Origin: Massilia aurea
Lineage (GTDB): Bacteria > Pseudomonadota > Gammaproteobacteria > Burkholderiales > Burkholderiaceae_D
Direction of reading: 5' to 3'
DNA: 64,000 nt
NCBI RefSeq assembly: GCF_014200505.1
Contig: NZ_JACHBX010000001.1
Coordinates: 1 to 64,000 of the forward strand
Shown: piece by piece, positions 55,096 to 63,937 of the stretch
Position numbering within the stretch: position 1 is the first letter of the stretch
Layout of the letters: the number at the start of each line of letters is the position of its first letter
Program-made: the position numbers and the translations under genes
Notes under the pieces: model-generated
Seen by the model: only the letters and a program-made list of their open reading frames with translations
Told to the model about the DNA's origin: nothing
Database searches by the model: none

Positions 55096-55163
55096 CACCA
55101 TCCTGGAGCGCAACCAAGTGCGCTGAATTGGTGCAAGCACGTAGAATTGCTCGTTAGTGGTGC
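55096..55163 (+). promoter_or_regulatory. three NtrC-like sites upstream of glnA
   Basis: The NtrC consensus GCACC-N5-GGTGC is matched by GCACCatcctGGaGC (55096-55110), and more weakly by GCgCtgaattGGTGC (55121-55135) and GCtCgttagtGGTGC (55149-55163). The spacing between sites is 25 and 28 bp, and they lie 150-215 bp upstream of the sigma-54 box, an enhancer-like distance. Confidence 0.6.
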
Positions 55164-55295
55164 AAATTGGCGTACAGGTAAATCTTGCCATACGCCCCCG
55201 GTCGAGGCGATTTTATGGGTAAACTAACCCATTGCCCAAGAACGATTTGCGCATAGCCTCATGCACTGAAGTTGGCATCGTCGTTGACACCCAGT

Positions 55296-55311
55296 TGGCA
55301 CATTTCGTGCT
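55296..55311 (+). promoter_or_regulatory. sigma-54 promoter of glnA
   Basis: TGGCACatttcGTGCt has a perfect -24 element and the invariant GG and GC 10 bases apart. Predicted initiation near 55322 leaves a leader of about 54 nt to the glnA ATG. Confidence 0.75.
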
Positions 55312-55375
55312 TCATCATGATGCAAGTTGTCGGTTCGCATAGACCGACATCCTTTTTTCAATTAGGAGATTCCGA

Positions 55376-56791
55376 ATGGCAAAGTCCGCCGCAGATGTAA
55401 TGCAAATGGTCAAAGACAACGAAGTCAAATTCGTTGATTTACGCTTCGCCGATACCCGCGGCAAGGAACAACACGTCACGGTCCCGGTGTCGCACTTCGA
55501 CCTGGACAAATTCGAATCCGGCCACGCCTTCGACGGTTCGTCGATCGCCGGCTGGAAAGGTATTGAAGCGTCGGACATGCTCCTGATCCCGGATGCAAAC
55601 ACGGCCAATATCGACCCGTTCATGGAAGAGACCACGCTGTTCATGCAGTGCGACGTCGTCGAGCCATCGGACGGAAAGGGCTACGACCGCGATCCGCGCT
55701 CGATCGCCAAGCGCGCTGAAGCCTACCTGAAATCGTCGGGCATCGGCGACACCGCCTACTTCGGCCCAGAGCCAGAGTTCTTCATCTTCGACGCCGTGCG
55801 CTGGAAGCTGGACATGTCGGGTTGCTTCGTCAAGATCGATTCCGAAGAAGCATCGTGGTCGACCGACAAGGAATTTGAAGGCGGCAACAGCGGTCACCGT
55901 CCAGGCGTGAAGGGCGGCTATTTCCCAGTGCCACCAGTCGACTCGTTCCAGGACATGCGCTCGGAAATGTGCCTGATCCTCGAATCGATGGGCATCCCGG
56001 TCGAAGTGCACCACCACGAAGTCGCCGGCGCCGGCCAGAATGAAATCGGCACCAAGTTCTCGACGCTGATCGAGCGCGCCGACTGGACCCAGAACATGAA
56101 ATACGTGATCTGGAACGTGGCCCACAGCTACGGCAAGACCGCGACCTTCATGCCAAAGCCGATGGCTGGCGACAACGGTTCGGGCATGCACGTGCACCAG
56201 TCGATCTGGAAAGACGGCAAGAACCTGTTCGCAGGCGACGGCTATGCAGGTCTGTCGGACACGGCGCTGTTCTACATCGGCGGCATCATCAAGCACGCCC
56301 GCGCCCTGAACGCGATCACCAATCCAGGCACCAACTCGTACAAGCGCCTGGTGCCAGGCTTCGAAGCCCCGGTCAAGCTGGCGTATTCGGCCCGTAACCG
56401 TTCGGCCTCGATCCGCATCCCGCACGTGGCGAACCCGAAAGGCCGCCGCATCGAGACGCGTTTCCCGGATCCACTGGCCAACGTCTACCTGTGCTTCGCA
56501 GCACTGATGATGGCCGGTCTGGATGGTATCCAGAACAAGATCCACCCGGGCGAAGCGGCAACGAAAGACCTGTACCATCTGCCGCCTGAAGAAGACAAGC
56601 TGATCCCGACGGTGTGCGCATCGCTGGAAGAAGCACTGGACGCACTGAACGAAGACCGCGAGTTCCTGACCCGTGGCGGCGTGTTCAGCGACAGCATGAT
56701 CGATGCCTACATCGACCTGAAGATGCAGGAAGTCCAGCGCATGCGCATGACCCCGCACCCAGCCGAATTCGACATGTACTACTCGTCGTAA
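55376..56791 (+). CDS. glnA: glutamine synthetase, type I
   Basis: The 471-residue enzyme has [53 protein letters not shown] and the adenylylation-site region NLYHLPPEE equivalent ([12 protein letters not shown], Tyr near 398). It makes glutamine from glutamate and ammonia and is controlled by adenylylation. GGAG precedes the ATG. It sits upstream of ntrB-ntrC and has a sigma-54 promoter and NtrC-like sites, giving the classical nitrogen feedback circuit. Confidence 0.97.
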   Translation: MAKSAADVMQMVKDNEVKFVDLRFADTRGKEQHVTVPVSHFDLDKFESGHAFDGSSIAGWKGIEASDMLLIPDANTANIDPFMEETTLFMQCDVVEPSDGKGYDRDPRSIAKRAEAYLKSSGIGDTAYFGPEPEFFIFDAVRWKLDMSGCFVKIDSEEASWSTDKEFEGGNSGHRPGVKGGYFPVPPVDSFQDMRSEMCLILESMGIPVEVHHHEVAGAGQNEIGTKFSTLIERADWTQNMKYVIWNVAHSYGKTATFMPKPMAGDNGSGMHVHQSIWKDGKNLFAGDGYAGLSDTALFYIGGIIKHARALNAITNPGTNSYKRLVPGFEAPVKLAYSARNRSASIRIPHVANPKGRRIETRFPDPLANVYLCFAALMMAGLDGIQNKIHPGEAATKDLYHLPPEEDKLIPTVCASLEEALDALNEDREFLTRGGVFSDSMIDAYIDLKMQEVQRMRMTPHPAEFDMYYSS

Positions 56792-56803
56792 TCGGTCCAT
56801 CCA

Positions 56804-56832
56804 GGCTGGCGCGGATGGGCATCGCGCCAGCC
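56804..56832. terminator. hairpin directly after glnA
   Basis: GGCTGGCGC (56804-56812) pairs with GCGCCAGCC (56824-56832) around an 11-base loop. There is no U-run; it may protect the mRNA 3' end ahead of the true terminator that follows. Confidence 0.5.
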
Positions 56833-56845
56833 TGGCGGGTAGAAC

Positions 56846-56878
56846 AAACGCGGGGAAAGCCATGCTTTCCCCGCGTTT
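56846..56878. terminator. intrinsic terminator of glnA
   Basis: AAACGCGGGGAAAGC (56846-56860) pairs with GCTTTCCCCGCGTTT (56864-56878) around CAT and is followed by more T. It is a strong terminator, so ntrBC probably have a separate promoter. Confidence 0.92.
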
Positions 56879-56960
56879 TTTGTTGCTTGGGGTTTATATT
56901 CCTTGGGGTATAGTCGGGCGCATCTACAATAGCGTGCCCTTGCGACCAACCGGGATGGGA

Positions 56961-57503
56961 ATGACAAATAGTGTGTTTCAGGCCAGTGTGGCCGTTTTTA
57001 CCGCCGTGTTTGCCTCGGTGCTGCTGTGCGCCAGTGCGCAGGCGCAAATCTACCGTTGTACCGATGCCAATGGCCGGCCGCTGTACACCGACACCAAGGT
57101 CGGCAAGTGCCAGCTGATCGACACCGGCTACAGCGCGCCGCCGGCAGCCTCGGCCCCGATTCCTGCACCGCGCTCGGCGGGCGGTGGGGGCGGGTCATCC
57201 GCGTCGAATTCCGCCCCGACGGCGGCCCCGAGCGCGGCCCAGTCGAACTTCCCGCGCGTGGACAATGTGCTGCAGCGCGCCCGCGACGACGAGCGGCGCG
57301 AGATCCTGGGCGATGAACTGCGCCTGGAAGAACGCAAGCTCACCGACCTCAAGCGCGTCTTCAACAACGGCGAGCCGGAGCGTCAGGGCAACGAGCGCAA
57401 CTACGCCAAATACCAGGAGCGCGTGGCGTCCATGCGCGACGAAATCAACCGCAGCGAACGCAATATCGAAGCGCTACGGCGCGAGATCGGCAATATCAGA
57501 TGA
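56961..57503 (+). CDS. DUF4124-type periplasmic protein with coiled coil
   Basis: The 180-residue protein has a signal peptide (FTAVFASVLLCASAQA) and a short DUF4124 domain (QIYRCTDANGRPLYTD). A Pro/Ser/Gly linker and a charged coiled-coil region (about 95-180, EERKLTDLKRVFNNGE) follow. GGGA just before ATG 56961 supports the start; ATG 56955 is in frame. It overlaps ntrB by 4 bp (ATGA), which ties it to the nitrogen two-component genes, as in related beta-proteobacteria. Its role is unknown. Confidence 0.82.
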   Translation: MTNSVFQASVAVFTAVFASVLLCASAQAQIYRCTDANGRPLYTDTKVGKCQLIDTGYSAPPAASAPIPAPRSAGGGGGSSASNSAPTAAPSAAQSNFPRVDNVLQRARDDERREILGDELRLEERKLTDLKRVFNNGEPERQGNERNYAKYQERVASMRDEINRSERNIEALRREIGNIR

Positions 57504-58600
57504 CCCTACCTCCGATGGCCCCACCCGTGTACGACCCGGGCAACCCGGCCCGTTATGCCGGCCTGGACTTGCTGGCCTCGGCCGTGATGATGACCGGGCC
57601 CGATGGCGAAGTGGTGTATGCCAACGCCGCCGCCGAAAACCTGATGGAGCTGTCGTTCAAGTCGCTGCAGCGCCATCGCCTGCCCGAACTGTTTACCAAT
57701 GGCGCCGAGATTGGCGTGTTGATCACGCAGGCGCTGGTGCACCAGTACGCCGACCTGCGCCAGGACCTGACGCTGCAGAGGAGCGGGCGCGAACCGCTGC
57801 ATGTCAACAGCATCGTCAGCGCGCTGGGCGACGGCACGGCGCTGATCGAGCTGCGCGAGAACGTCCAGCAGCTAAAGCTCGACCGCGAAGAGCGCCTGAT
57901 GGACCAGAGCCAGGCCAACAAGGAGCTGATCCGCAACCTGGCGCACGAGATCAAGAACCCTCTGGGCGGCATCCGCGGCGCAGCGCAGCTGCTCGAACTC
58001 GAGCTGCCGCCACACCACCTTCTGGAGCTGCAGGAATACACGCAGGTGATCATCAAGGAAGCCGACCGCCTGCAGACGCTGGTCGACCGCCTGCTGGCGC
58101 CGCACCGCAAGCCGCACATCGTCGGCGACGTCAATATCCACGAAGTGTGCGAGCGCGTGCGCAGCCTGATCCTGGCCGAATTCCCGCAGGGGCTGTCGAT
58201 CCGGCGCGATTACGATGCATCGATTCCCGAGTTTCGCGGCGATATGGAGCAGCTGATCCAGGTGGTGCTGAACATCGCCCACAACGCCGCGCAGGCCGTC
58301 GCCGGGCGCATTGCGCAGGGCGACGCCGAGATCGTTTTGCGCACCCGCGTGGCGCGCCAGGTCACGCTGGCCAAGGTCCGCTACGGGCTGGCATTAGACT
58401 TGCATATCATCGACAATGGACCGGGCATCGCGCCCGATATCCGCGACCGCATTTTCTATCCGCTCGTATCCGGGCGTGACGGCGGGAGTGGCCTCGGGCT
58501 GACGCTGGCGCAAACGTTTGTGCAGCAACACCTGGGTGTGATCGAGTGCGAAAGCCGGCCTGGACTGACGGATTTCAGGATCCTGCTGCCCCTGCCATAA
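57500..58600 (+). CDS. ntrB: nitrogen regulation sensor kinase NtrB
   Basis: The 366-residue soluble histidine kinase has an N-terminal PAS domain (VYANAAAENLMELSFKSL), the phosphoacceptor motif AHEIKNPLGGIRGAAQLLE with His near 149, and a C-terminal ATPase with NIAHNAAQAV, DNGPGIAPDI and GGSGLGLTLAQ. It responds to PII and phosphorylates NtrC. There are no membrane helices, as expected of GlnL/NtrB. It is coupled to the DUF4124 gene upstream and lies 65 bp before ntrC. Confidence 0.95.
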   Translation: MTLPPMAPPVYDPGNPARYAGLDLLASAVMMTGPDGEVVYANAAAENLMELSFKSLQRHRLPELFTNGAEIGVLITQALVHQYADLRQDLTLQRSGREPLHVNSIVSALGDGTALIELRENVQQLKLDREERLMDQSQANKELIRNLAHEIKNPLGGIRGAAQLLELELPPHHLLELQEYTQVIIKEADRLQTLVDRLLAPHRKPHIVGDVNIHEVCERVRSLILAEFPQGLSIRRDYDASIPEFRGDMEQLIQVVLNIAHNAAQAVAGRIAQGDAEIVLRTRVARQVTLAKVRYGLALDLHIIDNGPGIAPDIRDRIFYPLVSGRDGGSGLGLTLAQTFVQQHLGVIECESRPGLTDFRILLPLP

Positions 58601-58665
58601 GCGGGAGAAAGCGGACCGCACCGGCCAGTCCTTTATTGAATCCATGTTGCGGGAAGCACGAAACC

Positions 58666-60174
58666 ATGAAACCAATCTGGATTGTCGACGACGACGCATC
58701 GATTCGCTGGGTCCTCGAAAAGGCCCTGGCACGCGAAAGTCTGGAGACCCGCAGTTTCGCCAATGCGCGCGAAGCCATGACCGCCTTTGAAACCGACACG
58801 CCGCAAGTGCTGGTGTCGGATATCCGCATGCCGGGCGAATCCGGCATCGACCTGCTGCAAGCCGTCAAGGAACGCCATCCGGGCCTGCCGGTCATCATCA
58901 TCACCGCGTTCTCGGACCTCGATTCGGCGGTGTCCTCGTTCCAGGGCGGCGCCTTTGATTACCTGGCCAAGCCATTCGATATCGACAAGGCCGTCTCGCT
59001 GATCCGGCGCGCGCTGGAAGAGAGCCTGCGCGAAGCGAGCGTCGAAGCCCCGCCGGCCGAAACCCCCGAGATCCTCGGCCACGCGCCGGCGATGCAAGAG
59101 GTGTTTCGCGCCATCGGCCGCCTGTCGCAGTCGAACGTCACGGTGCTGATCACGGGCGAATCGGGCACCGGCAAGGAGCTCGTGGCACGTGCGCTGCACA
59201 AGCACAGCCCGCGCGCGCAGCAACCGTTCATCGCATTGAACACGGCGGCGATCCCGAAGGACCTGCTCGAATCCGAACTGTTCGGCCACGAGCGCGGCGC
59301 GTTCACGGGTGCGCAGGCGATGCGGCGCGGCCGCTTCGAGCAGGCCGAGGACGGCACGCTGTTCCTCGACGAAATCGGCGACATGCCGTTCGACCTGCAG
59401 ACGCGCCTGCTGCGCGTGCTGTCCGATGGTCACTTCTACCGCGTGGGCGGCCACCAGCCGGTCAAGGCCAATGTGCGCGTGATTGCCGCCACCCACCAGA
59501 ACCTCGAGCAACGCGTGCGCGACGGTTTGTTCCGCGAAGACTTGTACCACCGCCTGAACGTGATCCGCCTGCGCCTGCCGTCGCTGCGCGAACGCAACGA
59601 AGACATTCCTGTTCTTACGCGCCACTTCCTGGTGCAAAGTGCGCACCAATTGGGGGTGGAGCCCAAGCGCATGAGCGAGCAGGCAATGCGCTTCCTGTCG
59701 GGCCTCGAGCTGCCGGGCAATGTGCGCCAGCTGGAAAACCTGTGCAACTGGATCACCGTGATGGCCCCGGGCCAGACCGTGGAGGTCAAGGATCTGCCGC
59801 GCGACCTGACCCAAGGCTCGGCGCCGCTGACGGGCAGCAGCGTGCCGAACGTGGTGCCGCTGTCCGACGGCATCGTCAGCGCCGGTGCGCAGCCAATGGC
59901 ATCCGGCGGTGGCGTCGTGCTGCAGACCGCCGGCGCGCAGTCGCCCGAAGGCTGGCTGGGGCTGCTCGAACTGCAGGCGGCCGGCATGCTCAGCGCAGGG
60001 CAGATGGACGTGATGGATATCCTGGGACGCCAGTTCGAATCGGCCCTGATCCGTACGGCGCTCAAGCACACGCACGGGCGCAAGAACGACGCGGCCATGC
60101 GGCTCGGGATCGGGCGCAACACCATCACGCGCAAGATCGTGGAGCTGGGCATCGACGGTGCGCGCGAAGAGTAA
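58666..60174 (+). CDS. ntrC: nitrogen regulation response regulator NtrC
   Basis: The 502-residue activator has a receiver domain with phospho-acceptor D52 (VLVSDIRMPG). The sigma-54 AAA+ domain follows with GESGTGKE (Walker A), FGHERGAFTGAQ (GAFTGA loop) and LFLDEIGDM (Walker B). A Fis-type helix-turn-helix at the C-terminus (NDAAMRLGIGRNTITRKI) completes it. A linker of about 75 residues before the HTH (Gly/Val/Ser-rich) is longer than in enteric NtrC. GGGAAG precedes ATG 58666; a frame from 58546 is rejected. It should act at the glnA promoter 3 kb upstream. Confidence 0.96.
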   Translation: MKPIWIVDDDASIRWVLEKALARESLETRSFANAREAMTAFETDTPQVLVSDIRMPGESGIDLLQAVKERHPGLPVIIITAFSDLDSAVSSFQGGAFDYLAKPFDIDKAVSLIRRALEESLREASVEAPPAETPEILGHAPAMQEVFRAIGRLSQSNVTVLITGESGTGKELVARALHKHSPRAQQPFIALNTAAIPKDLLESELFGHERGAFTGAQAMRRGRFEQAEDGTLFLDEIGDMPFDLQTRLLRVLSDGHFYRVGGHQPVKANVRVIAATHQNLEQRVRDGLFREDLYHRLNVIRLRLPSLRERNEDIPVLTRHFLVQSAHQLGVEPKRMSEQAMRFLSGLELPGNVRQLENLCNWITVMAPGQTVEVKDLPRDLTQGSAPLTGSSVPNVVPLSDGIVSAGAQPMASGGGVVLQTAGAQSPEGWLGLLELQAAGMLSAGQMDVMDILGRQFESALIRTALKHTHGRKNDAAMRLGIGRNTITRKIVELGIDGAREE

Positions 60175-60244
60175 GCTTTTAGATGGCAGGGCGTTGGTGT
60201 AAAGTCCTGCATCGGCGCGCTGCGCCCGTTTCATTTTCTACTCA

Positions 60245-61213
60245 ATGCTGATCAATTGCGTCGCCTACCAGGAAGGCAAGAAGCTGTCCGATATCCCGGT
60301 CGAGGATATCAGCGAATACATCAAGCTCGATGACACCTTTGTCTGGGTCGCACTGCGCGACCCGGACGCCGCCGACATCGCCCTGATGCAGGAAGAATTC
60401 GGTCTGCACGAACTGGCGGTGGAAGACGCGCTGCGCGGTCACCAAAGGCCCAAGCTCGAAGAATATGGCGACTCGCTGTTCGTCGTCGTGCAGATCGTCG
60501 AACTGGTGGGCGAGGAGATGTCGGTCGGCCAGTTGTCCGTATTTGCCGGGCCCAATTACGTGCTGTCGGTGCGGCGTGATGCCAACCAGGGCTTTCTCGG
60601 CGTGCGGGCGCGCGCCGAGCGTGAACCGCACCAGCTCAGGAAAGGCGCGGGCTTCGTGCTGTATGCGCTGGTCGACGCCGTCGTCGACCGTTATTTCCCC
60701 GTGGTCGACACGCTCGAATCCGAGCTCGAATCGATCGAAGACCACATCTTTTCCATGCAGGGCAAGCAGCGCGACAATGTCGAGCGCCTGTATGACCTGA
60801 AGCGCAAGGCGCAGACGCTGCGCCACGCCGTGGTGCCGCTGATGGACGCGCTGGGACGCCTGTACGGCGGGCGCGTGCCGGCCGTGGTGGACGAGACCCA
60901 GGAATACTTCCGCGACGTGCACGACCACCTGCACCGCATCGCCGGCCGCCTGGACGCGGTGCGCGACACGATCAATACCGCGATCCAGGTGACGCTGTCG
61001 ATGGTGGCGATCGAAGAAAACGAAGTGAGCAAGAAGCTGGCGTCGTACGCGGCGATCTTCGCGGTGTTTACCGCGTTCGCCGGCGTGTGGGGCATGAACT
61101 TCGAATTCATGCCCGAGCTGAAATGGAAGTATGGCTACCCGTTCGCGATGCTGACGATGATCTGCGTGTGCGGCTACCTGTATCGCAAGTTCAAGCGGGT
61201 GGGGTGGCTGTAA
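60245..61213 (+). CDS. corA: CorA-type magnesium/cobalt transporter
   Basis: The 322-residue protein has the large cytoplasmic domain, two C-terminal helices and the signature GMN in VWGMNFEFMPELKWKYG (near 283). It forms a pentameric Mg2+ channel. ATG 60245 starts MLINCVAYQEGKKL, as usual for this branch. It is followed by the repeat patch at 61221-61430. Confidence 0.94.
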   Translation: MLINCVAYQEGKKLSDIPVEDISEYIKLDDTFVWVALRDPDAADIALMQEEFGLHELAVEDALRGHQRPKLEEYGDSLFVVVQIVELVGEEMSVGQLSVFAGPNYVLSVRRDANQGFLGVRARAEREPHQLRKGAGFVLYALVDAVVDRYFPVVDTLESELESIEDHIFSMQGKQRDNVERLYDLKRKAQTLRHAVVPLMDALGRLYGGRVPAVVDETQEYFRDVHDHLHRIAGRLDAVRDTINTAIQVTLSMVAIEENEVSKKLASYAAIFAVFTAFAGVWGMNFEFMPELKWKYGYPFAMLTMICVCGYLYRKFKRVGWL

Positions 61214-61220
61214 CAGCGCT

Positions 61221-61430
61221 CGTAGGGTGGGCGGCTATGCCGTCCACGCGGTGATCGTGACCGGTGCCGCTGTCGTTCCGGATGATCTGGCGGCCAACCA
61301 TCGCCGCGTGGGCGGGGGACCCGCCCACCCTACGTTAATTCTTGGGCTAGTGGTTTTTCCGGCCGTGGCGGCAGCGCTGCCTGACGCCACCCACTGCAGG
61401 CGTAGGGTGGGCGGCTAAGCCGTCCACGCG
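61221..61430. repeat. three copies of a 30-bp dyad repeat (two direct, one inverted)
   Basis: CGTAGGGTGGGCGGC begins each unit and CCACGCG ends it. Copies lie at 61221-61250 and 61401-61430 (one mismatch apart) and, inverted and more diverged, at 61305-61334. Each unit is itself a partial palindrome (GGCGGC...GCCGtC), like REP-type extragenic elements. Between the last two copies is a degenerate copy of the neighbouring exporter gene's end. Confidence 0.8.
61336..61390 (-). pseudogene. degenerate duplicate of the exporter gene's 3' end
   Basis: On the minus strand this stretch would encode AAATAGKTTSPRIN, matching the AAATAGKSRAQE end of the exporter at 61455-62324. Nucleotide identity over about 45 bp is high, with scattered changes including loss of the stop. 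It is a partial tandem copy without a gene. Confidence 0.6.
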
Positions 61431-61454
61431 TTCAAGGTACGGTGGCATGCCACG

Positions 61455-62324
61455 CTACTCCTGGGCCCGTGATTTTCCGGCCGTGGCGGCGGCGCCGCCC
61501 GAGGCCACGATGACGAGCACGATCGCCAGCCACTGCAGGCTGGTCAGGCGCTCTCCGAGCCAGATGAAGCCGGCCAGCGCTGCGATGGCCGGTCCGCTGC
61601 TGACCAGGATGCCGAATACCCGCTGCGGCAGGCGCCGCAGTGCCATCATCTCGAGCGAGTAGGGCAGGGCGGACGACAGCAGCGCCACCGCCACGCCGCC
61701 CGCCAGCATGGCCGGCGTGAACAGCGCCATGCCCGCATGCGCCACGCCGAACGGCACCGCGAACACGCTCGCCGCCAGCAAGCCCCAGGCCACGGCCTGG
61801 CCACTGTTCAGGGTCGAGACGCGCTTGCCGAACACGATGTACATCGCCCAGCAGAACGCAGCCGCCAGCGCATACGCGATGCCGGCCGGGTCGAGCTGCG
61901 TCGCGCCGGCCACCGGCAGCAGCAGCCACAGGCCGAATCCCGCGCACACCACCCACACAAAATCGCGCGCATGACGCGACGACAGGACCACGACTGCCAG
62001 CGGCCCCGTGACCTCGATCGCCACCGCGATCCCCAGCGGGATGCGCTCGAACGCGCGGTAGATGCACAGGTTCATCGCGCCCAGCATCAGGCCGTACACG
62101 AGCAGGTTGCCCACATCGGCGCGCGCCGGGCGGCCAAAGCGCCATGGCCGCACGATGGCCAGCAGGATCAGCGCCGCCAGGCCCACGCGCAGCGCGGTGA
62201 CGCCTTCGCTGCCCACGGCTGGAAACAACCCCTTGGCCCAGGCCGCGCCCGCGTTGACCGACACCATCGAGGCCAGGATCGCCAGACCCGGGCCCCATGC
62301 CGCATGCCGGCCCGCCGCGTTCAA
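61455..62324 (-). CDS. EamA-family exporter, RhtA-like
   Basis: The 289-residue protein has about ten hydrophobic helices in two EamA repeats (from residue 10 and from about 140). It includes FERIPLGIAVAIEVTGPL and LPYSLEMMALRRLPQRVFGI, both typical of RhtA threonine/homoserine exporters. The proposed TTG start overlaps the upstream gene's stop as TTGA, indicating coupled translation. A 721-residue frame spanning this gene and the upstream region in another frame is an artefact. Substrate is inferred from family only. Confidence 0.82.
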   Translation of the reverse strand: MNAAGRHAAWGPGLAILASMVSVNAGAAWAKGLFPAVGSEGVTALRVGLAALILLAIVRPWRFGRPARADVGNLLVYGLMLGAMNLCIYRAFERIPLGIAVAIEVTGPLAVVVLSSRHARDFVWVVCAGFGLWLLLPVAGATQLDPAGIAYALAAAFCWAMYIVFGKRVSTLNSGQAVAWGLLAASVFAVPFGVAHAGMALFTPAMLAGGVAVALLSSALPYSLEMMALRRLPQRVFGILVSSGPAIAALAGFIWLGERLTSLQWLAIVLVIVASGGAAATAGKSRAQE

Positions 62325-63937
62325 CGTGGCGCCATGGCCAGTGCCACCGCTTCGGCCACGCGAATGCCGTCGACGGCCGCCGACATGATGCCGCCCGCGT
62401 AACCGGCGCCTTCGCCAGCCGGGAACAGGCCGCGCGTGTTCAGGCTTTGCAGGTCGTCGTTGTTGCGCCGGATGCGGATCGGCGACGAGGTGCGTGTCTC
62501 CACGCCCGTCAGCACCGCGTCTTCCTTGTAGTAGCCCTTGATCTGCTTGTCGAAGGCGACAAACGCTTCGCGCATCGCGACGATGGCGTAGTCGGGCAGC
62601 GACGTGGCCAGGTCGGTCAGGTGCACGGCCGGCAGGAACGACGGCGTGACCGAACCGAGCGACGTGGACGGCCGACCGGCCACGAAGTCGCCCATCAGCT
62701 GGCCCGGTGCGTCGTAGGTCGAGCCGCCCAGCACGAACGCGCGCGATTCGAGTTCGCGCTGGAACGCGATGCCGGCCAGCGGATGGCCCGGGAAATCCTC
62801 GGGCGTGATGCCGACCACGATGGCGCTGTTGGCGTTGCGCTCGTTGCGCGAATACTGGCTCATGCCGTTGGTGACGACGCGGCCTTCTTCGCTCGATGCG
62901 GCCACCACGGTGCCGCCCGGGCACATGCAGAAGCTGTAGACCGAGCGGCCGTTGGACGCGTGGTGCACGATCTTGTAGTCGGCTGCGCCCAGCAGTTTGT
63001 TGCCGGCGTTCGGGCCGAAGCGGCAGACGTCGATCAGCGACTGCGGGTGCTCGACCCGGAAGCCGATCGAGAACGGCTTGGCTTCGATGTACACGCCGCG
63101 TTCGTACAGCATCTCGAAGGTGTCGCGCGCGCTGTGGCCGATGGCGATCGTCAGGTGACGGGTCGGGATTTCTTCGCCGCTGGCCAGGCGCACGCCGACC
63201 ACCTGGCGCACGCCGCCGGTTTCTTCGATCAGGACATCCTGCATGCGCGTGTCGAAGCGCATTTCGCCGCCCAGGTTGATGATCTCGGCGCGCATCTGCT
63301 CGACCATCTTGACGAGGCGGAAGGTGCCGATGTGCGGCTTGCTGACGTACATGATCTCTTCGGGCGCGCCGAACTTGACGAACTCGGTGAGCACCTTGCG
63401 ACCGTGGTGGTTGCTGTCCTTGATCTGGCTGTAGAGCTTGCCGTCCGAGAAGGTGCCGGCGCCGCCTTCGCCGAACTGCACGTTCGACTCGGTATCGAGC
63501 TTGCGCTTGCGCCAGAAGCCGAAGGTGTCGACGGTGCGCTCGCGCACGACCTTGCCGCGCTCGAGCACGATCGGGTTCAGGCCCATCTGCGCCAGGATCA
63601 GCGCAACAAACAGCCCGCACGGCCCGGTGCCGACCACGACCGGGCGCGGGGTGCCGGGGGCCGGTTTAGCGGCGTTGACGAACTTGTACTCGACGTCGGG
63701 GGCGGGCATGACGTGCGGGTCGCGCAGCTTTGCCAGCACGGCCTTGTCGTCGGCAACGGTCGCGTCGATCGAATAGATCAGGACGATGGCGGATTTCTTG
63801 CGCGCATCGTAGCTGCGCTTGTAGACGGCAAAGTCGAGCAGCTCGGCGTCAGCGATGCCAAGGCGGGCCAGGATGGCGTCGCGCAGGGCGGCGTCCGGGT
63901 GGTTCAGGGGGAGTTTGAGTTCGTTAATACGCAGCAT
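62321..63937 (-). CDS. large FAD-dependent oxidoreductase (COG2509 type)
   Basis: The 538-residue protein has an N-terminal domain of about 90 residues (MLRINELKLPLNHPD...). A Rossmann FAD site follows in VVVGTGPCGLFVALILA near 100, then GEGGAGTFSDGKLYSQIKD near 155. The C-terminal flavin-binding segment LFPAGEGAGYAGGIMSAAVDG (cut: FPAGEGAGYAGGIMSA) is near 505. Length and motifs match the conserved uncharacterised flavoproteins annotated as NAD(P)/FAD-dependent oxidoreductase. The gene is coupled to the exporter downstream. Reaction unknown. Confidence 0.88.
   Translation of the reverse strand: MLRINELKLPLNHPDAALRDAILARLGIADAELLDFAVYKRSYDARKKSAIVLIYSIDATVADDKAVLAKLRDPHVMPAPDVEYKFVNAAKPAPGTPRPVVVGTGPCGLFVALILAQMGLNPIVLERGKVVRERTVDTFGFWRKRKLDTESNVQFGEGGAGTFSDGKLYSQIKDSNHHGRKVLTEFVKFGAPEEIMYVSKPHIGTFRLVKMVEQMRAEIINLGGEMRFDTRMQDVLIEETGGVRQVVGVRLASGEEIPTRHLTIAIGHSARDTFEMLYERGVYIEAKPFSIGFRVEHPQSLIDVCRFGPNAGNKLLGAADYKIVHHASNGRSVYSFCMCPGGTVVAASSEEGRVVTNGMSQYSRNERNANSAIVVGITPEDFPGHPLAGIAFQRELESRAFVLGGSTYDAPGQLMGDFVAGRPSTSLGSVTPSFLPAVHLTDLATSLPDYAIVAMREAFVAFDKQIKGYYKEDAVLTGVETRTSSPIRIRRNNDDLQSLNTRGLFPAGEGAGYAGGIMSAAVDGIRVAEAVALAMAPR

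Noticed and set aside
61455-63620. 721-codon minus-strand frame joining an Arg-rich region to the EamA exporter
   Set aside because: The first 420 codons are a shadow of the FAD-dependent oxidoreductase gene; only the last 289 residues form a real protein.
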